Assembly: GCA_013698195.1 (NCBI GenBank)
Contig: JACCVK010000225.1
Coordinates: 1 to 6,212 of the forward strand
DNA: 6,212 nucleotides
DNA from: Actinomycetota bacterium
GTDB taxonomy: Bacteria; Actinomycetota; Thermoleophilia; Gaiellales; Gaiellaceae
Direction of reading: 5' to 3'
Under the pieces are notes generated by a model. It was not told the DNA's origin and did not search any database. It worked only from the letters and a program-made list of their open reading frames with translations. Shown piece by piece: positions 1-5,972 of this stretch. Within the stretch, counting starts at the first letter, position 1; the number at the start of each line of letters is the position of its first letter. Made by a program: the position numbers and the translations under genes.

Positions 1-1990
1 CCTCGAAGGTCGCAATCCAAGGGCCGCGGCCGCAAACTGCGATGGAGATTGCGGTCGCGCGACGGGGTACGAGCCGATAGACGCTGCGAGCGTGCGGCCC
101 GCGGATAGTCAGGGTCGTTCGAAAGTCGGGCTTCGCCCGAAAGGCAATGCGCCCGGAGAGCTCACCCGACGGTGAGGAGGGCCAGATGCGAAACGCGCCC
201 GAGCGTCCCAATGAGGCCTTGCCGTAGTACCCCTCGGCGACGAAGCGGAGTCTCGGAGTCCCGGTCGGACGCCAGAGCCGGTGAGTGGGCGCTGACGCGA
301 TGGGGACGGCGGCGTCGAGCTCGACGCGTCCACCGTACTCGTCGATCACGAGAGGTCGAACGACCGGACGCCCGTCGCTTACAAGAGTGCCGTCGCGAGC
401 GATCGAGACGCGCTCGATCCTGTACGCGTCGGACACGGGAACATCCCGAAGCAGCAGCAAAGAGTCCAGCGAGCGGTTCCAGAAGAGCTGTTGATACGTG
501 TCTCCGCTCACCCTGAACAGGCGAACGAGCGCGGCGTTCTCGACCCCTCGGTCGACGACCCAAGCTCGCTCGGCAGGCAGGTATCGATCGCGGACACGGG
601 CAGTTCCCTCGAGGTCGTAGGCGGCTGCGCCGAGCGACCCCAGCGCGCAGAACGCCGTGCCGAGGCCCAGCACGATCACAGCTCCCGAGCGGGGCCGAAA
701 CGAGCACGCGAGCGCGCCGAGTACGAGCACGCTCGAGGCCGCGGCGAGCGCCAGCGCTCCGACCCCCGGGCCGCCCAGCGCTTGCTCGAGGCGAAAGGCC
801 GCAAGGAGGAACGCCGCTTGCGTTTTCTCCTCGGCCGCAGTTGCAAATGTGAGGGGAAGCACGGCCACGACGACAAGCGGTGCCAAAGAGATGAGCGCAA
901 GAGCACGCCGGTGCGGCCATCCGCGTGACGCGTATAGCCCGAAGAGGAGCGCGAGGAGCGGAAGCGCGTAGAAGAAGTCGCGCTCCTGGATGCGGTCTAC
1001 GTCGCCGTACGTGGCAGCCTCTCCAAGGAGCCCGAGGCTGAACGCACCGGCGAACGCGCCGAACGCGAGCTCCTCGCGCGAGCGCGGCCGTGCCAGGGCG
1101 AGTACAAGGCCGAGTACTGCACCGGGAATGAGCAACCAGCCCCCGGCGTAGGCGAGTCCGAACGCGTTCGTCGCGAGTCGCTCGGTGGGCCCGACACCGA
1201 GATCTACGTCGAGGAAGCTTCCGTGCTGACCCACGGCGCCGGGGCGGGTGGCGGCGGCCGCCACTCCTAGCGCGAAGACCGAGAGCGGAAGGGCTTGGTC
1301 GCGGACAATCCGCGTTGGCGCCCGCTCGCGAACGGCGATCGCCGCGACCGCCACGACGTATGCGAGCGGGAGCACGAAAAACTGAACTCGAGCCAAGATG
1401 GCCAGCGCGACCAGCACGAGGAAGAGAAGCTGGCGTCGAGTCCCGCCTCGTGCGAGGGCAAGCGTTCCGGCGGCGACCGCGGCAAGGGCGATCGGGTACG
1501 CGATCGGCTCGGCCAGGATCCGAGACGCGTAGAGGAAGTCGGGGACGGCGAGGGAGAAGGCCGCGCAGCCGAGGGCCACGCCTGCTCCGAGGTCGAGCCG
1601 GCGTGCGAGGAAGTAGACAGGGAGGGCGACGAGCGACATGACGAGGACGCCGAAGACCTGCACGAGGTGGTACGAGAGCGCGGTGTCGCCGACCAGCCAG
1701 AACGGTGCCGTCAACACAGGTTGGAGTAGCGCAGGGAACCCGGCATCGGCGCCACGCACCAGCGGGCTCCCGGTCTCACCGAGAGAGCGTGCGAGCTCCG
1801 CGTAGAGATACTCGTCCGGAAAGTACGCCGGCGTCGACTTGTGCCAGGCGGCGAGAGACCGCACGACGACGCTGGCGCCTACGATCGCTGCGACACCGAA
1901 GGCGACGCCGGAGCGGGGTAGGGCGAGCGCAAGGCTCGCCGGCCGGCGTGGAACAGACGCCGCGGTTTCCACGCTTCTTCTCATCGGCAT
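1..1990 (-). CDS. Polytopic membrane protein, GT-C glycosyltransferase-like (3' end outside window)
   Basis: An uninterrupted minus-strand frame of 663 codons runs from ATG at 1990 off the left edge; the stop is not in the window. An in-frame stop (2032-2030) lies 39 nt upstream with no ATG, GTG or TTG between, so 1990 is the earliest start; a second ATG at 1984 is also possible, and the ribosome site is weak (AAGG about 12 nt upstream). Residues about 27-456 hold some 11-13 hydrophobic segments (for example 27-47, 104-127, 135-155, 160-180, 187-219, 276-300, 307-326, 362-384, 407-428, 434-456). After the first segment comes YFPDEYLYAELARSL with an Asp-Glu pair at 59-60, in the place where GT-C enzymes (PMT/ArnT/GT39 type) carry their acidic catalytic residue. 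QERDFFYALPLL at 335-346 resembles the ER-aromatic motif before a late helix in such enzymes. Residues 460-663 look soluble and beta-rich. A polyprenyl-phosphate-sugar-dependent transferase of the cell envelope is plausible; donor and acceptor are unknown. The gene is divergent from rpoB and probably unrelated to it in function. Confidence 0.82.
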   Translation of the reverse strand, partial: MPMRRSVETAASVPRRPASLALALPRSGVAFGVAAIVGASVVVRSLAAWHKSTPAYFPDEYLYAELARSLGETGSPLVRGADAGFPALLQPVLTAPFWLVGDTALSYHLVQVFGVLVMSLVALPVYFLARRLDLGAGVALGCAAFSLAVPDFLYASRILAEPIAYPIALAAVAAGTLALARGGTRRQLLFLVLVALAILARVQFFVLPLAYVVAVAAIAVRERAPTRIVRDQALPLSVFALGVAAAATRPGAVGQHGSFLDVDLGVGPTERLATNAFGLAYAGGWLLIPGAVLGLVLALARPRSREELAFGAFAGAFSLGLLGEAATYGDVDRIQERDFFYALPLLALLFGLYASRGWPHRRALALISLAPLVVVAVLPLTFATAAEEKTQAAFLLAAFRLEQALGGPGVGALALAAASSVLVLGALACSFRPRSGAVIVLGLGTAFCALGSLGAAAYDLEGTARVRDRYLPAERAWVVDRGVENAALVRLFRVSGDTYQQLFWNRSLDSLLLLRDVPVSDAYRIERVSIARDGTLVSDGRPVVRPLVIDEYGGRVELDAAVPIASAPTHRLWRPTGTPRLRFVAEGYYGKASLGRSGAFRIWPSSPSGELSGRIAFRAKPDFRTTLTIRGPHARSVYRLVPRRATAISIAVCGRGPWIATFE

Positions 1991-2044
1991 GCGTCTGAAC
2001 TGCCTTGATCGAGCCCCGGTTGGAACTCGCTAGGCACTCGGGCG

Positions 2045-2055
2045 CTACCCGGTAG
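2045..2055. repeat. 11-bp palindrome CTACC-C-GGTAG, possible operator
   Basis: Two perfect 5-base arms flank one central base. The element lies 6 bp upstream of the extended -10 candidate at 2061-2069, where a regulator bound to it would touch the -35/spacer region of rpoB, and about 55 bp upstream of the divergent gene's ATG. Being this short, it can easily occur by chance; no regulator is implied by the sequence. Confidence 0.3.
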
Positions 2056-2060
2056 TGGCT

Positions 2061-2069
2061 TGCTACACT
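2061..2069 (+). promoter_or_regulatory. Candidate extended -10 promoter for rpoB (TGC TACACT)
   Basis: TGC followed directly by TACACT matches the extended -10 pattern TGn-TAnnnT of housekeeping sigma factors. No recognisable -35 hexamer lies 16-18 bp upstream (GGCGCT at 17 bp), which is tolerable for an extended -10. Transcription would begin near 2076 and give a leader of about 115 nt. The evidence is pattern matching only. Confidence 0.3.
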
Positions 2070-2099
2070 TCGGCTCGCACTTCCACCCGCTTTCGGCGG

Positions 2100-2129
2100 T
2101 TGCGGTGGGGTGCGCTCGTGCGCTATCCT
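2100..2129 (+). promoter_or_regulatory. Alternative rpoB promoter candidate (TTGCGG - 18 bp - TATCCT)
   Basis: TTGCGG (2100-2105) and TATCCT (2124-2129) are separated by 18 bp. They match the consensus hexamers at 3 of 6 and 4 of 6 positions, which is usual for weak high-GC promoters. Transcription would start near 2136, leaving a leader of about 55 nt. It competes with, or supplements, the upstream candidate. Confidence 0.25.
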
Positions 2130-2176
2130 TCCCGGTTCCGCCGAGCTTCGCCCGTCCAACCCTGCACGCAGTTACT

Positions 2177-2184
2177 AGAGGGAG
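2177..2184 (+). promoter_or_regulatory. rpoB Shine-Dalgarno AGAGGGAG
   Basis: A purine run that can pair with the 16S rRNA 3' end lies 6 nt before the TTG at 2191. An in-frame TAG at 2176-2178 overlaps its 5' edge, so the coding frame cannot begin further upstream. This fixes the TTG as the start. Confidence 0.8.
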
Positions 2185-2190
2185 TCACAT

Positions 2191-5100
2191 TTGAGCAGCG
2201 TTGCTGTCGCGCCACGCGCGCGCAAGAGCTTTTCGCGCCTGAAGCATGTCCTCGACCTCCCCAACCTGATTGACATCCAGAAGGCCTCGTTCGACTGGTT
2301 CATGAAACAGGGCCTGCGGGAGACGATCGACGATATCTCGCCGATCGAGGACTACACAGGCACGCTGGCCGTCGAGTTCGGAGAGTACGAGTTCGGCGAG
2401 TCGCAGTTTTCGATCCAGGAGTGCCGCGAGAAGGACCTGACCTACCAGGTTCCGCTCTCGATCACGGTCCGCTTCGTCAACAAGGAGACCGGCGAGATCC
2501 GCGAGCAGCGGGTCTTCATGGGCGACTTCCCGATGATGACTCCATGGGGGACCTTCATCATCAACGGCACCGAGCGCGTCATCGTGACGCAGCTCGTTCG
2601 CAGCCCTGGTGCCTATCTGATGGAGCCCAAGGACGCGACGAAGCAGGTCTTTATGGCGAACCTGATGCCCTCGCGCGGGTCGTGGCTCGAGGTCGAGATC
2701 GACAAGAAGGGCATCGTCTTCGCCCGCATCGACCGCAAGCGGAAGCTCACGGTAACGACGCTTCTGCGAGCGTTGCCGACAGGCGAGCGCTTCGACGAGC
2801 TGTTCAAGCCCGTCGTCCGCGATCTCCCCGGCTTCAAGGGACTCGGAGAGGACGCCTTCAACAAGAAGTTCGCCGAGTTCTCGCAGGCGTTCCAGGTCGA
2901 CACGTCGTCGAACGAGAAGATCCTCGAGCTCTTCGGCGGGTCGATCTTCATCCAGAACACGTTGGACAAGGACCCGTCCACGCGCGAGGACGAGGCGCTG
3001 ATCGAGGTCTTCAAGAAGCAGCGGCCCGGCGAGCCGCCGACACTCGACAACGCGAAGAACCTCCTGCGCGGACTGTTCTTCGATCCGAAGCGCTATGACC
3101 TGACGCGCGTCGGCCGGTACAAGCTCGACCAGCGGTTGGGCCTCTCGGTGCCGGACGACGTGCGGGTCCTGACACCGGCGGACATCCTCGCCCTGGTTCG
3201 GCGGCTTGTCGACATGCCGACCAACCTCGGACTAGTCGAGGAATCCAAGGACTACGCGGCGGACGCCTCGCAGCTCTCACGCGACCCGATCCGCAGCGAG
3301 CTCGACGAGTACGAGGACTTCGGCAACCGGCGTCTACGGACGACGGGCGAGCTGATCCAGGAGGCGTTCCGGGTCGGCCTCTACCGCATGGAGCGGGTTG
3401 TCCGCGAGCGGATGACGACGGAGGACGTCGACACCATCACGCCGCAGACGATCATCAACATCCGTCCGGTGGTCGCAGCGCTCAAGGAGTTCTTCGGCTC
3501 CTCTCAGCTCTCGCAGTTCATGGATCAGACGAACTCGCTCGCGGGGCTCACGCACCGCCGACGCCTGTCCGCGCTCGGCGCGGGCGGGCTGACCAGGGAG
3601 CGGGCGCCGATCGAGGTGCGCGACGTCCATCCGACGCACTACGGACGCATGTGCCCGATCGAGACGCCGGAGGGCCCGAACATCGGGCTCATCGGCTCCC
3701 TCGCCTCGTTTGCGACCGTGTCCGAGTTCGGCTTCATCCAGACGCCCTACCGCGTGGTCAAGGGCGGGAAGGTGAGCGACGAGATCATCTACCTCGATGC
3801 GGCGGAGGAGCGCCAGTTCACCATCGCCCAAGCTTCCGAGCCCGTCGATCCGAAGACGGGGAAATTCCTGCACGAGCAGGTGCTCTGCCGTTCGAAGGAC
3901 GGCGAGGCGGTCATGGCCGCGCCGAAGAACATCGAGTACATGGACGTGTCGCCGGCCCAGATCGTCTCGGTCGCGACGGCGCTGATCCCGTTCCTCGAGC
4001 ACAACGACGCGAACCGCGCGCTCATGGGCGCGAACATGCAGCGTCAGGCGGTGCCGCTCATGATCCCGCAGGCGCCGATCGTGGGCACCGGTCTCGAGTA
4101 CCGCGCCGCCGTGGACACGGGTGACGTCGTGCTCTCGCGAAGCGATGGCTCGATCGTGGACGTCGACGCGGAGCGCATCGTCGTCGAGGGCCGCGGCAGC
4201 CGGGACGAGTACCCGCTGACGAAGTTCATGCGGTCCAACCAGGGCACGATCATCCATCAGAAGCCGGTCGTGACCCTCGGTGACAAGGTGAAGAAGGGCG
4301 ACGTGCTTGCCGACGGCAGCTCGACCGACGGTGGAGAGCTCGCGCTCGGCGCGAACCTGCTCGTCGCGTTCATGCCGTGGGAAGGGTTCAACTTCGAGGA
4401 CGCGATCGTCATCTCGGAGCGGCTCGTCAAGGATGACGTGCTGAGCTCGATCCACATCCACGAGTACGAGATCGACGCACGTTCCACGAAGCTCGGCGAC
4501 GAGGAGATCACGCGGGACATCCCGAACCGCTCGGAGGAATCGCTCGCGAACCTCGACGAACGCGGCGTTGTCCGCATCGGCGCCGACGTCGACGCCGGTC
4601 ACCTACTCGTCGGCAAGGTCACGCCTAAGGGCGAGACGGAGCTCACGGCTGAGGAGAAGCTGATCCGCGCGATCTTCAAGGAGAAGGCGCGCGAGGTACG
4701 CGACACCTCACTCAAGGTCCCGAACGGCGAAGGCGGCAAGGTCATCGGCGTCAAGACGTTCTCCCGCGACGCCGGCGACGACCTGTCGCCGGGTGTCAAC
4801 GAGCTCGTCCGCGTCTACGTTGCGAAGAAGCGCAAGATCGCCGAAGGCGACAAGCTCGCCGGACGCCACGGCAACAAGGGTGTTATCGCAAAGATCGTCC
4901 CCGACGAGGACATGCCGTTCCTCGAGGACGGGCGCGCGGTCGACGTCGTGCTCAATCCGCTCGGTGTGCCGAGCCGGATGAACATCGGTCAGATCCTCGA
5001 GACCCACCTGGGGTGGGCGGCCGCGCATGGCGTGTTCGAGGAGGGCGATCCGGTGAGCACGCGGGCTCCGATCAACGCGCCGAATCCGCGAGCCGTCGCG

Positions 5101-5856
5101 ACACCGGTCTTCGACGGCGCGACTCCGGAGGACGTCGACGATGCGCTCGCCGAATGGGCGCGTGCGACCGAGGACGCGCTGGGAGTGAAGTCGAATGGGC
5201 GTCCGAGCGAGCGGAGCTCTGGAAAGGTGACGCTCTTCGACGGGAAGACGGGCGAGCCGTTCGCCCAGGACGTGACCGTCGGCTTCATGTACATCATGAA
5301 GCTGCTTCACCTCGTGGACGACAAGATCCACGCACGCTCGACCGGCCCGTACTCGCTCGTCACGCAGCAGCCGCTCGGCGGCAAGGCGCAGTTCGGCGGT
5401 CAGCGCTTCGGCGAGATGGAGGTGTGGGCGCTCGAGGCGTACGGCTCGGCGTACACGCTTCAGGAGATGCTCACGATCAAGTCCGACGACACGATCGGGC
5501 GCGTCAAGGCGTACGAGGCGATCGTCAAGGGCGAGAATATCGCCGAGCCCTCGATCCCCGAGTCGTTCAAGGTGCTGCTCAAGGAGATGCAGTCCCTGGC
5601 GCTCGACGTGCAAGTGCTGTCGGACGAGGGCCGCGAGGTCGAGGTGCGCGAGGAGGACGACGAGCTCTTGCGGGCCGCCGAGGAGCTCGGCATCGACCTC
5701 TCGCCCAGCTCACTCCAGGCGGCAGCCCGCCAGCCCACGGCCGAAGAGGTCGAGGAAGGCGGAGAGCGTGCCGACGAGGCCGGCGAACTCGTACTCGCAG
5801 CCGACGAGGAGCTCGGCTCCGTGGACGGCGAGACGCCCGTCGAGACTGAGCAATGA
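2191..5856 (+). CDS. rpoB: DNA-directed RNA polymerase subunit beta
   Basis: This complete 1221-residue beta subunit, with beta', forms the catalytic core of RNA polymerase. The TTG start has a good Shine-Dalgarno and an in-frame stop just upstream; the next in-frame ATG is codon 38. Protrusion and lobe occupy roughly residues 15-430. The rifampicin-site region is at about 436-467: Q442, D445, H455 and S460 (E. coli 513, 516, 526, 531) are all present, so the usual resistance changes are absent, while T447, S449 and A464 stand at E. coli 518, 520 and 535. GPNIGLIGSLASFA follows. The fork/active-site segment PFLEHNDANRALMGANMQRQ is at about 600-619, the FNFEDA acidic pair is E736-D737, a short flap covers about 750-870, and GDKLAGRHGNKG carries the active-site lysines K888 and K896. 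The clamp-connector region GGQRFGEMEVWALEAYGSAYTLQE starts near 1069. After about 1150 comes a long Glu/Asp-rich tail. Large E. coli-type insertions are missing. The gene is followed by rpoC after 112 nt. Confidence 0.99.
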   Translation: MSSVAVAPRARKSFSRLKHVLDLPNLIDIQKASFDWFMKQGLRETIDDISPIEDYTGTLAVEFGEYEFGESQFSIQECREKDLTYQVPLSITVRFVNKETGEIREQRVFMGDFPMMTPWGTFIINGTERVIVTQLVRSPGAYLMEPKDATKQVFMANLMPSRGSWLEVEIDKKGIVFARIDRKRKLTVTTLLRALPTGERFDELFKPVVRDLPGFKGLGEDAFNKKFAEFSQAFQVDTSSNEKILELFGGSIFIQNTLDKDPSTREDEALIEVFKKQRPGEPPTLDNAKNLLRGLFFDPKRYDLTRVGRYKLDQRLGLSVPDDVRVLTPADILALVRRLVDMPTNLGLVEESKDYAADASQLSRDPIRSELDEYEDFGNRRLRTTGELIQEAFRVGLYRMERVVRERMTTEDVDTITPQTIINIRPVVAALKEFFGSSQLSQFMDQTNSLAGLTHRRRLSALGAGGLTRERAPIEVRDVHPTHYGRMCPIETPEGPNIGLIGSLASFATVSEFGFIQTPYRVVKGGKVSDEIIYLDAAEERQFTIAQASEPVDPKTGKFLHEQVLCRSKDGEAVMAAPKNIEYMDVSPAQIVSVATALIPFLEHNDANRALMGANMQRQAVPLMIPQAPIVGTGLEYRAAVDTGDVVLSRSDGSIVDVDAERIVVEGRGSRDEYPLTKFMRSNQGTIIHQKPVVTLGDKVKKGDVLADGSSTDGGELALGANLLVAFMPWEGFNFEDAIVISERLVKDDVLSSIHIHEYEIDARSTKLGDEEITRDIPNRSEESLANLDERGVVRIGADVDAGHLLVGKVTPKGETELTAEEKLIRAIFKEKAREVRDTSLKVPNGEGGKVIGVKTFSRDAGDDLSPGVNELVRVYVAKKRKIAEGDKLAGRHGNKGVIAKIVPDEDMPFLEDGRAVDVVLNPLGVPSRMNIGQILETHLGWAAAHGVFEEGDPVSTRAPINAPNPRAVATPVFDGATPEDVDDALAEWARATEDALGVKSNGRPSERSSGKVTLFDGKTGEPFAQDVTVGFMYIMKLLHLVDDKIHARSTGPYSLVTQQPLGGKAQFGGQRFGEMEVWALEAYGSAYTLQEMLTIKSDDTIGRVKAYEAIVKGENIAEPSIPESFKVLLKEMQSLALDVQVLSDEGREVEVREEDDELLRAAEELGIDLSPSSLQAAARQPTAEEVEEGGERADEAGELVLAADEELGSVDGETPVETEQ

Positions 5857-5862
5857 CCTATA

Positions 5863-5879
5863 GCCGGCACGCTGCCGGC
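5863..5879 (+). repeat. Hairpin GCCGGCA-CGC-TGCCGGC after rpoB
   Basis: Perfect 7-base arms with a 3-base loop begin 6 nt after the rpoB stop codon. There is no following T-tract, so an intrinsic terminator is unlikely. It could be a weak attenuator, an RNA-processing site or an mRNA-stabilising stem. Its function is not decided by the sequence. Confidence 0.55.
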
Positions 5880-5907
5880 GCAAGCACGGCTACAGAACAG
5901 CCAAGAC

Positions 5908-5916
5908 AGAGGAAGG
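5908..5916 (+). promoter_or_regulatory. Shine-Dalgarno-like purine run ahead of the small frame
   Basis: AGAGGAAGG can pair with the 16S anti-Shine-Dalgarno and ends 8 nt before the TTG at 5925, a normal spacing. It is too far (52 nt) from the rpoC start to serve that gene. This is the main reason for taking the small frame seriously. Confidence 0.5.
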
Positions 5917-5924
5917 AAGCGAAA

Positions 5925-5972
5925 TTGGTCACTGGCCCCTCTAGCGATTTCACCGGAGGTGAAAGCGCTTGA
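5925..5972 (+). CDS. Candidate 15-residue leader peptide coupled to rpoC
   Basis: A TTG start 8 nt after a purine-rich ribosome site opens a frame reading MVTGPSSDFTGGESA and ending at TGA 5970-5972. The stop overlaps the rpoC start codon (5969-5971) in a TTGA junction, the layout typical of translational coupling by terminating and restarting ribosomes. The frame differs from both rpoB and rpoC. Its second half is the stem that hides the rpoC Shine-Dalgarno, so a ribosome translating it would open the stem. The peptide has no run of one amino acid and no membrane segment, so its translation rather than its product would be the function. I do not recognise it from any described leader. Chance occurrence of a frame this short is a real alternative. 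Confidence 0.42.
   Translation: MVTGPSSDFTGGESA
5943..5969 (+). promoter_or_regulatory. Hairpin sequestering rpoC Shine-Dalgarno and start
   Basis: Positions 5943-5954 pair with 5958-5969: seven pairs next to the loop (TTTCACC with GGTGAAA), an A.G mismatch at 5947/5965, then four more pairs (AGCG with CGCT), around a GGA triloop. The 3' arm and loop contain the whole rpoC Shine-Dalgarno, and the last pair uses the first T of the rpoC TTG. In the folded state the rpoC initiation site should be largely hidden. Pairing is read directly; regulation is inferred. Confidence 0.6.
5955..5962 (+). promoter_or_regulatory. rpoC Shine-Dalgarno GGAGGTGA
   Basis: This near-ideal complement to the 16S rRNA 3' end lies 6 nt before the TTG at 5969. 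Its last three bases are an in-frame TGA for the rpoC frame, so no upstream start is possible. The strength of the site fits one that must compete with the overlapping hairpin. Confidence 0.85.

Larger units (their letters stand above)
1991..2190. other. Divergent intergenic region between membrane protein gene and rpoB
   Basis: This 200-bp gap separates two genes read away from each other, so it must hold the promoter of each unless the membrane gene start is wrong. It contains an 11-bp palindrome (2045-2055), two weak sigma70-like candidates for rpoB and the rpoB ribosome binding site. I see no rplJ/rplL remnant, no tRNA, and no convincing minus-strand promoter for the membrane gene. The stretch 2083-2108 is rich in complementary C/G runs (CCACC...GGTGG, CCGC...GCGG) and could fold in RNA, but with no clear single structure. 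Confidence 0.7.
5857..5968 (+). other. rpoB-rpoC spacer with two hairpins and a small frame
   Basis: The 112-nt gap carries, in order, a GC-rich 7-bp hairpin just after the rpoB stop, a purine-rich Shine-Dalgarno-like run (5908-5916), a TTG-started 15-codon frame, and a long hairpin enclosing the rpoC ribosome binding site. No T-tract follows either stem and no promoter hexamers stand out, so rpoB and rpoC are most likely cotranscribed. Confidence 0.7.

Noticed and set aside
162..920. 252-codon minus-strand open frame in the left region
   Set aside because: It is in a different frame from the 663-codon membrane protein frame, which has a coherent hydrophobic pattern and spans the whole region; this one is Arg-rich and shadow-like.
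1295..1729. 144-codon plus-strand open frame rich in Glu/Arg/Asp
   Set aside because: It is the antisense of the hydrophobic membrane protein codons, which explains its extreme charge.
1922..1940. 7-bp inverted repeat GGCGAGC/GCTCGCC with 5-base loop near the 5' end of the membrane gene
   Set aside because: It lies within codons 17-23 of an Ala/Leu/Arg-rich coding stretch; GC-rich coding bias explains it adequately.
2105..2194. 29-codon GTG-started frame whose TGA overlaps the rpoB TTG in another TTGA
   Set aside because: It has no reasonable Shine-Dalgarno and no masking stem over the rpoB site, and TTGA arises whenever TTG is followed by A. It may lie partly upstream of the transcription start.
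3334..4602. 422-codon minus-strand open frame inside rpoB
   Set aside because: It lies antisense to highly conserved rpoB codons, is built of Arg/Asp/Leu/Val/His complement codons, and has no family resemblance. Long antisense frames are expected in GC-rich genes.
4708..5613. 301-codon minus-strand open frame inside rpoB
   Set aside because: Same antisense artefact: low-complexity, charged composition and no domain.
5857..5968. Intrinsic terminator between rpoB and rpoC
   Set aside because: Neither hairpin is followed by a T-tract, and the genes are normally cotranscribed.
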